Of a stretch of DNA of 64,000 nt, positions 61,320 to 64,000 are shown piece after piece. A model generated the notes under the pieces. It made no database searches, was not told the origin of the DNA, and saw only the letters and a list, made by a program, of their open reading frames with translations. Position 1 is the stretch's first letter; each line of letters begins with the position of its first letter. The stretch is from Streptomyces asoensis (GTDB taxonomy: Bacteria > Actinomycetota > Actinomycetes > Streptomycetales > Streptomycetaceae), in NCBI RefSeq assembly GCF_013085465.1, contig NZ_CP049838.1, positions 8,494,001 through 8,558,000 on the forward strand, written 5' to 3'. The position numbers and the translations under genes were made by a program.

Positions 61320-62107
61320 GGTACGCACGGCTCTCGGTCGATGGACGGGTGCGGTGGGGCCGGGTGGGGGAGACGGACGTCGAGCTGCTGTCCGGCTCCC
61401 CCCTGGAAGGCGATCCCGAGGTCGTCGCAACCGTCCGCCGCGACACGGCCGACTGGCTGCCGCCCGTCGTCCCGCCCGTGTTCTACGCGGTCGGCCTGAA
61501 CTACCCCCGGCACATCGAGCACGCCGCCCGGCTCGGCAACCCGGCCGCCGTCCTGCCGGACCGCCCGGAGGTCGGCTACCGCGCCAACAACGCGCTCACC
61601 GGTCACCGTTCGCCGATCGTGAAGCCGTTGGAGGTCGAGGGGCGGTTCGAGGCCGAGCCCGAACTGGTCGCCGTCATCGGCCGCACGATCCGGCACGCCT
61701 CCTACGAGGAGGCCCGCGAGTCGGTCTTCGGCTGGACCATCGGCAACGACGTCAGCGCCCGCACCTGGCAGCACCGGGACCGCACCTTCTGGCGCAGCAA
61801 GAACAGCGACACCTTCAAGCCGATGGGGCCCTGGATCGAGACCGACGTCGACGCCCTGGCACAGACGACCACCCTGCGGGTCAACGGCGCGGAGCGGGCC
61901 TCGTTCCCCACCGGCGACATGGTCTTCGACCCCTTCGACTTCATCGTCGAGATCACCAAGCACATCACCATGCGGCCCGGGGACGTGCTGTGGATGGGCG
62001 CCGAGTCGACCTGCCGGATCGAGCCCGGGGACACCGTGGAGATCGAGATCAGCGGCATCGGTGTGCTGTCCAACCCCGTTCACCTCGAAGGGAACCACCA
62101 GTCATGA
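61316..62107 (+). CDS. Fumarylacetoacetate hydrolase-family enzyme
   Basis: A 263-residue FAH-family protein. The metal-binding acidic residues lie in EAEPELVAVIGR (about residue 115) and TIGNDVSARTWQ, followed by KNSDTFKPMGPWI and PGDVLWMG. Family members hydrolyse C-C bonds, decarboxylate or hydrate 2-oxo acids (for example 2-hydroxymuconate derivatives). Both ends overlap their neighbours by ATGA, so it is firmly part of the operon. It is the candidate for decarboxylation or hydrolysis after the dehydrogenase. Confidence 0.92.
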   Translation: MRYARLSVDGRVRWGRVGETDVELLSGSPLEGDPEVVATVRRDTADWLPPVVPPVFYAVGLNYPRHIEHAARLGNPAAVLPDRPEVGYRANNALTGHRSPIVKPLEVEGRFEAEPELVAVIGRTIRHASYEEARESVFGWTIGNDVSARTWQHRDRTFWRSKNSDTFKPMGPWIETDVDALAQTTTLRVNGAERASFPTGDMVFDPFDFIVEITKHITMRPGDVLWMGAESTCRIEPGDTVEIEISGIGVLSNPVHLEGNHQS

Positions 62108-62475
62108 GCGCGGAACCCCGCTACATCCACCACGTCAACTTCCCCACCACCGACCCCGACCGCACCGCCGAGTGGTACACGAAGGTCTTCGGCATGAAGC
62201 GGATCATGCCCAAGTCCAACACCCGGGTCGTGCTGATGACCCGCGGCAACTTCGACCTGCACTTCACCCCGGTCGAGGAGATGGAGCGCATGGCGCCCTA
62301 TCACTTCGCCGTCGAGGTCGACGACTGGGACGACTTCCTGGCGCACCTCGGTGAGCTGGGCATCCGGCACACCCGGCCCGTCCAGCGCCCCGAGAACCAG
62401 TCGAGGTTCTGCTACATCCACGACCCCGACCACACCATGATCGAGCTCGTGTACCACGCCAAGCGCCCCAACTGA
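62104..62475 (+). CDS. Single-domain VOC protein
   Basis: A 123-residue glyoxalase/extradiol-type (VOC) protein. The parts YIHHVNFPTTDPDRTAEWY, DLHFTPVEEM, YHFAVEVDDWDDFLAHL and the late MIELVY give His/His/Glu metal candidates. It is one third the size of the dioxygenases, so it must dimerise and may be an isomerase or a small dioxygenase. ATG 62104 overlaps the FAH stop. The function in the pathway is open. Confidence 0.88.
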   Translation: MSAEPRYIHHVNFPTTDPDRTAEWYTKVFGMKRIMPKSNTRVVLMTRGNFDLHFTPVEEMERMAPYHFAVEVDDWDDFLAHLGELGIRHTRPVQRPENQSRFCYIHDPDHTMIELVYHAKRPN

Positions 62476-62501
62476 TCGCCCACGCTGAGGAGTTCCCTCC
62501 C

Positions 62502-63287
62502 ATGCCCCTCGCCGACTCCGACGGCACCTCCCTCTACTACGAACGCCACGGCAGCGGTCCGGCGATCCTGTTCGTGCACGGCAGCGGCGGCCACCACGCC
62601 GCCTGGTGGCAGCAGGTCGCCGCGCTGCGCGACGAGTTCACCGTGGTCACCCTCGACCTGCGCGGCTTCGGCAAGTCCGACTCGTCCATGGCGGAGTTCG
62701 ACGGCCAGGACTTCCCCGGTGACGTCGTCGCCGTCCTCGACCAGGAGGACCTGACCGACGTCATGCTGGTCGGCCAGTCCATCGGCTCCGTCGCCGCCCT
62801 GCGCGCCGGCCTGCTGCGCCCCGAGCGCGTCTCCTCCGTGGTCCTCGGCCACTCGCTGGGCGGGATCAGCCACCCGGAGCTGACGGAGCTGGCCGCCGCC
62901 GACCGCGCCGAGGCCGTCAAACTCCCGGTCATCGACCGGCTGTTGACCAAGCCCTTCCAGCGCGAGCGCGCCGATCTCACCTTCCTGTTCCAGCAGATGG
63001 GCACCTTCAACGTCGCCAGGATGCAGGACCTGCGCAACCTCGACACCGACGGCCCCTCCCTGGAGGAGATCGATGCCTCGGGCGTCAAGGTCGCCTTCCT
63101 CGCGGGCGAGAAGGACGCCGTGCTGAGCGTCAAGACGGTGACCCGCGCCCACGAACTGCTCGCCGGATCGCACCTGGAGATCGTCCCGGGCGCCCCGCAC
63201 TCCATGTACTGGGAGACGCCCCAGGCCTACAACGAGGCCGTCGCCCGTCTGCGCCGCACTCTCACCGCACCGAAGGAAGCAGCATGA
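62502..63287 (+). CDS. Alpha/beta hydrolase
   Basis: A 261-residue alpha/beta hydrolase. Oxyanion part LFVHGSGGHHAAWWQQVA, nucleophile elbow VGQSIGSVAALRA (Ser about residue 95), Asp in FLAGEKDAVLS and His in VPGAPHSMYWETP. Meta-cleavage product hydrolases share this pattern. Start ATG 62502 follows TGAGGAG. The stop overlaps the GlcG-like gene. It could cleave the dioxygenase product directly, in parallel to the dehydrogenase route. Confidence 0.92.
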   Translation: MPLADSDGTSLYYERHGSGPAILFVHGSGGHHAAWWQQVAALRDEFTVVTLDLRGFGKSDSSMAEFDGQDFPGDVVAVLDQEDLTDVMLVGQSIGSVAALRAGLLRPERVSSVVLGHSLGGISHPELTELAAADRAEAVKLPVIDRLLTKPFQRERADLTFLFQQMGTFNVARMQDLRNLDTDGPSLEEIDASGVKVAFLAGEKDAVLSVKTVTRAHELLAGSHLEIVPGAPHSMYWETPQAYNEAVARLRRTLTAPKEAA

Positions 63288-63760
63288 GCAGCCTGACCCT
63301 GGCCGCCGCCGAGGAGATCATCGAGGCCGCCACCCAGCGGGCCCGGGCCGTGGGCAAGGCGGTGAGCGTCGCCGTCGTGGACGCCGGCGGCTTCCCCATC
63401 GCCATCCGCCGTCCGGACGGGGCCCGCCCCCTCACCCCGGACATCGCCCGCGCCAAGGCGTACACCGCGGCCGTCATGCAACGGCCCGGCAAGATGCTGA
63501 AGAAGTGGCAGGAGAGCCAGCCCGTCTTCTTCGCCCAGCTCTCCCAGCTGCCGGGCGCGGCGCTGCCGATCATGGCCGCCGAGGGCAGCGTCACCATCAA
63601 GAAGGACGGCGAGATCATCGGCGGCCTCGGCATCGCCGGCGGCACCGCGGACGAGGACCAGACCATCGCCGACGAGGTACTCGCCTCCCTCGGCTACGAG
63701 CTGGAGTTCGCCGCCTGGGGCGTCGCGGGCGGCCCGGCCGGGCCCGGAAAGGACGCGTGA
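63284..63760 (+). CDS. GlcG/HbpS-family protein
   Basis: A 158-residue GlcG/HbpS (DUF336) protein. It begins LTLAAAEEIIEAATQRARAV with VSVAVVDAGGFPIAIRRPDG, and ends IIGGLGIAGGTADEDQTIAD. HbpS of Streptomyces reticuli binds haem extracellularly, but this copy has no signal peptide, and cytoplasmic GlcG-like proteins occur in many aromatic and glycolate clusters with an unclear role. Start ATG 63284 overlaps the hydrolase stop. Confidence 0.9.
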   Translation: MSSLTLAAAEEIIEAATQRARAVGKAVSVAVVDAGGFPIAIRRPDGARPLTPDIARAKAYTAAVMQRPGKMLKKWQESQPVFFAQLSQLPGAALPIMAAEGSVTIKKDGEIIGGLGIAGGTADEDQTIADEVLASLGYELEFAAWGVAGGPAGPGKDA

Positions 63761-63763
63761 CCC

Positions 63764-64000
63764 ATGGCGGACACGTTCAACTACCGCATCGACCACCACG
63801 GCAGCCTGGTCCGCCCCGCCGAGCTGGTCGCCGCCCGCGCGGCCGGCGACCCGGAGGCACGGGAGGCCGCCGAACGCAAGGCGGTCGAGGAGGCGGTCGT
63901 CCTCCAGCGCCGGCTCCGCTCGACCGTCGTCACCGACGGCGACTTCCCCCGCGAGGACTTCCGCGGCGCCGTCCTCGACGCCGTGACCGGTTTCCGTCGT
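63764..64000 (+). CDS. MetE-like (cobalamin-independent methionine synthase superfamily) protein, 5' part
   Basis: The first 79 codons of a gene cut by the window end. The start FNYRIDHHGSLVRPAELVAAR resembles the N-terminus of the MetE C-domain-like proteins (UROD/MetE-like superfamily), which move methyl or alkyl groups using a zinc thiolate site. The zinc ligands would lie beyond the window. It follows the GlcG-like gene by three bases, within the operon. In an aromatic cluster such a protein could serve methyl transfer from a methoxy compound, but this is conjecture. Confidence 0.65.
   Translation, partial: MADTFNYRIDHHGSLVRPAELVAARAAGDPEAREAAERKAVEEAVVLQRRLRSTVVTDGDFPREDFRGAVLDAVTGFRR

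Overview
The window is very GC-rich actinobacterial DNA and almost certainly comes from a Streptomyces chromosome. The indicators are a Cvn conservon, a WhiB-family regulator, a DUF574 methyltransferase, many start-stop overlapping genes, probable leaderless starts and Streptomyces-type interspersed repeats. No phage, plasmid, transposase or CRISPR feature was seen. It is mainly a gene-dense chromosomal region that becomes catabolic and accessory towards the right end.

Layout. 1-3.1 kb: the end of a conservon (CvnA tail, CvnB, CvnC, CvnD) followed by a GAF protein. 3.1-9.1 kb: a GPP34 protein, the threonine-to-glycine pair tdh-kbl, a LysR regulator, an XRE-cupin/GNAT pair and a YjbR-type protein. 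9.2 and 26.5 kb: two identical tRNA-Pro(GGG) genes. 9.4-26.4 kb: an ECF sigma factor, a MurJ-type flippase, a NUDIX/ferredoxin-like pair, a glutamine-synthetase-like ligase with an amidohydrolase (FluG-like pair), a methyltransferase, HAD and M20 hydrolases, a coupled WhiB-Dps pair, a lipase, a thiolase, a TauE exporter, a DHA2 efflux pump, CobF and a DUF309 protein. 26.8-30.6 kb: an aldo/keto reductase, a minisatellite of exactly 15 x 11 bp, and TetR + acyl-CoA dehydrogenase + SDR.

30.6-45.5 kb is an inositol/polyol-like region. It holds a GntR regulator, a truncated iolC, a divergent symmetric control region, a sugar-type ABC importer, an IolE-like isomerase, two Gfo/Idh dehydrogenases, an SDR, a phytanoyl-CoA-type dioxygenase, two LacI regulators and a cupin protein.

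46.2-64 kb is an aromatic catabolic region. The first operon (GntR, then PIG-L hydratase, RraA-type aldolase, PrpF-type tautomerase, extradiol dioxygenase, then an AAHS transporter) carries the complete lower gallate pathway GalB/GalC/GalD. It is coupled to a type I (VOC-fold) ring-cleavage enzyme instead of the LigB-type enzyme known for gallate. A second block follows: a carboxymuconolactone-decarboxylase-like protein coupled to a ribose-type ABC importer, then LysR, a second type I extradiol dioxygenase, aldehyde dehydrogenase, FAH-family enzyme, small VOC protein, alpha/beta hydrolase, GlcG-like protein and a MetE-like protein cut by the window end. It looks like a second meta-cleavage pathway. 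The window shows no substrate-specific proof for either, so all substrates are inference.
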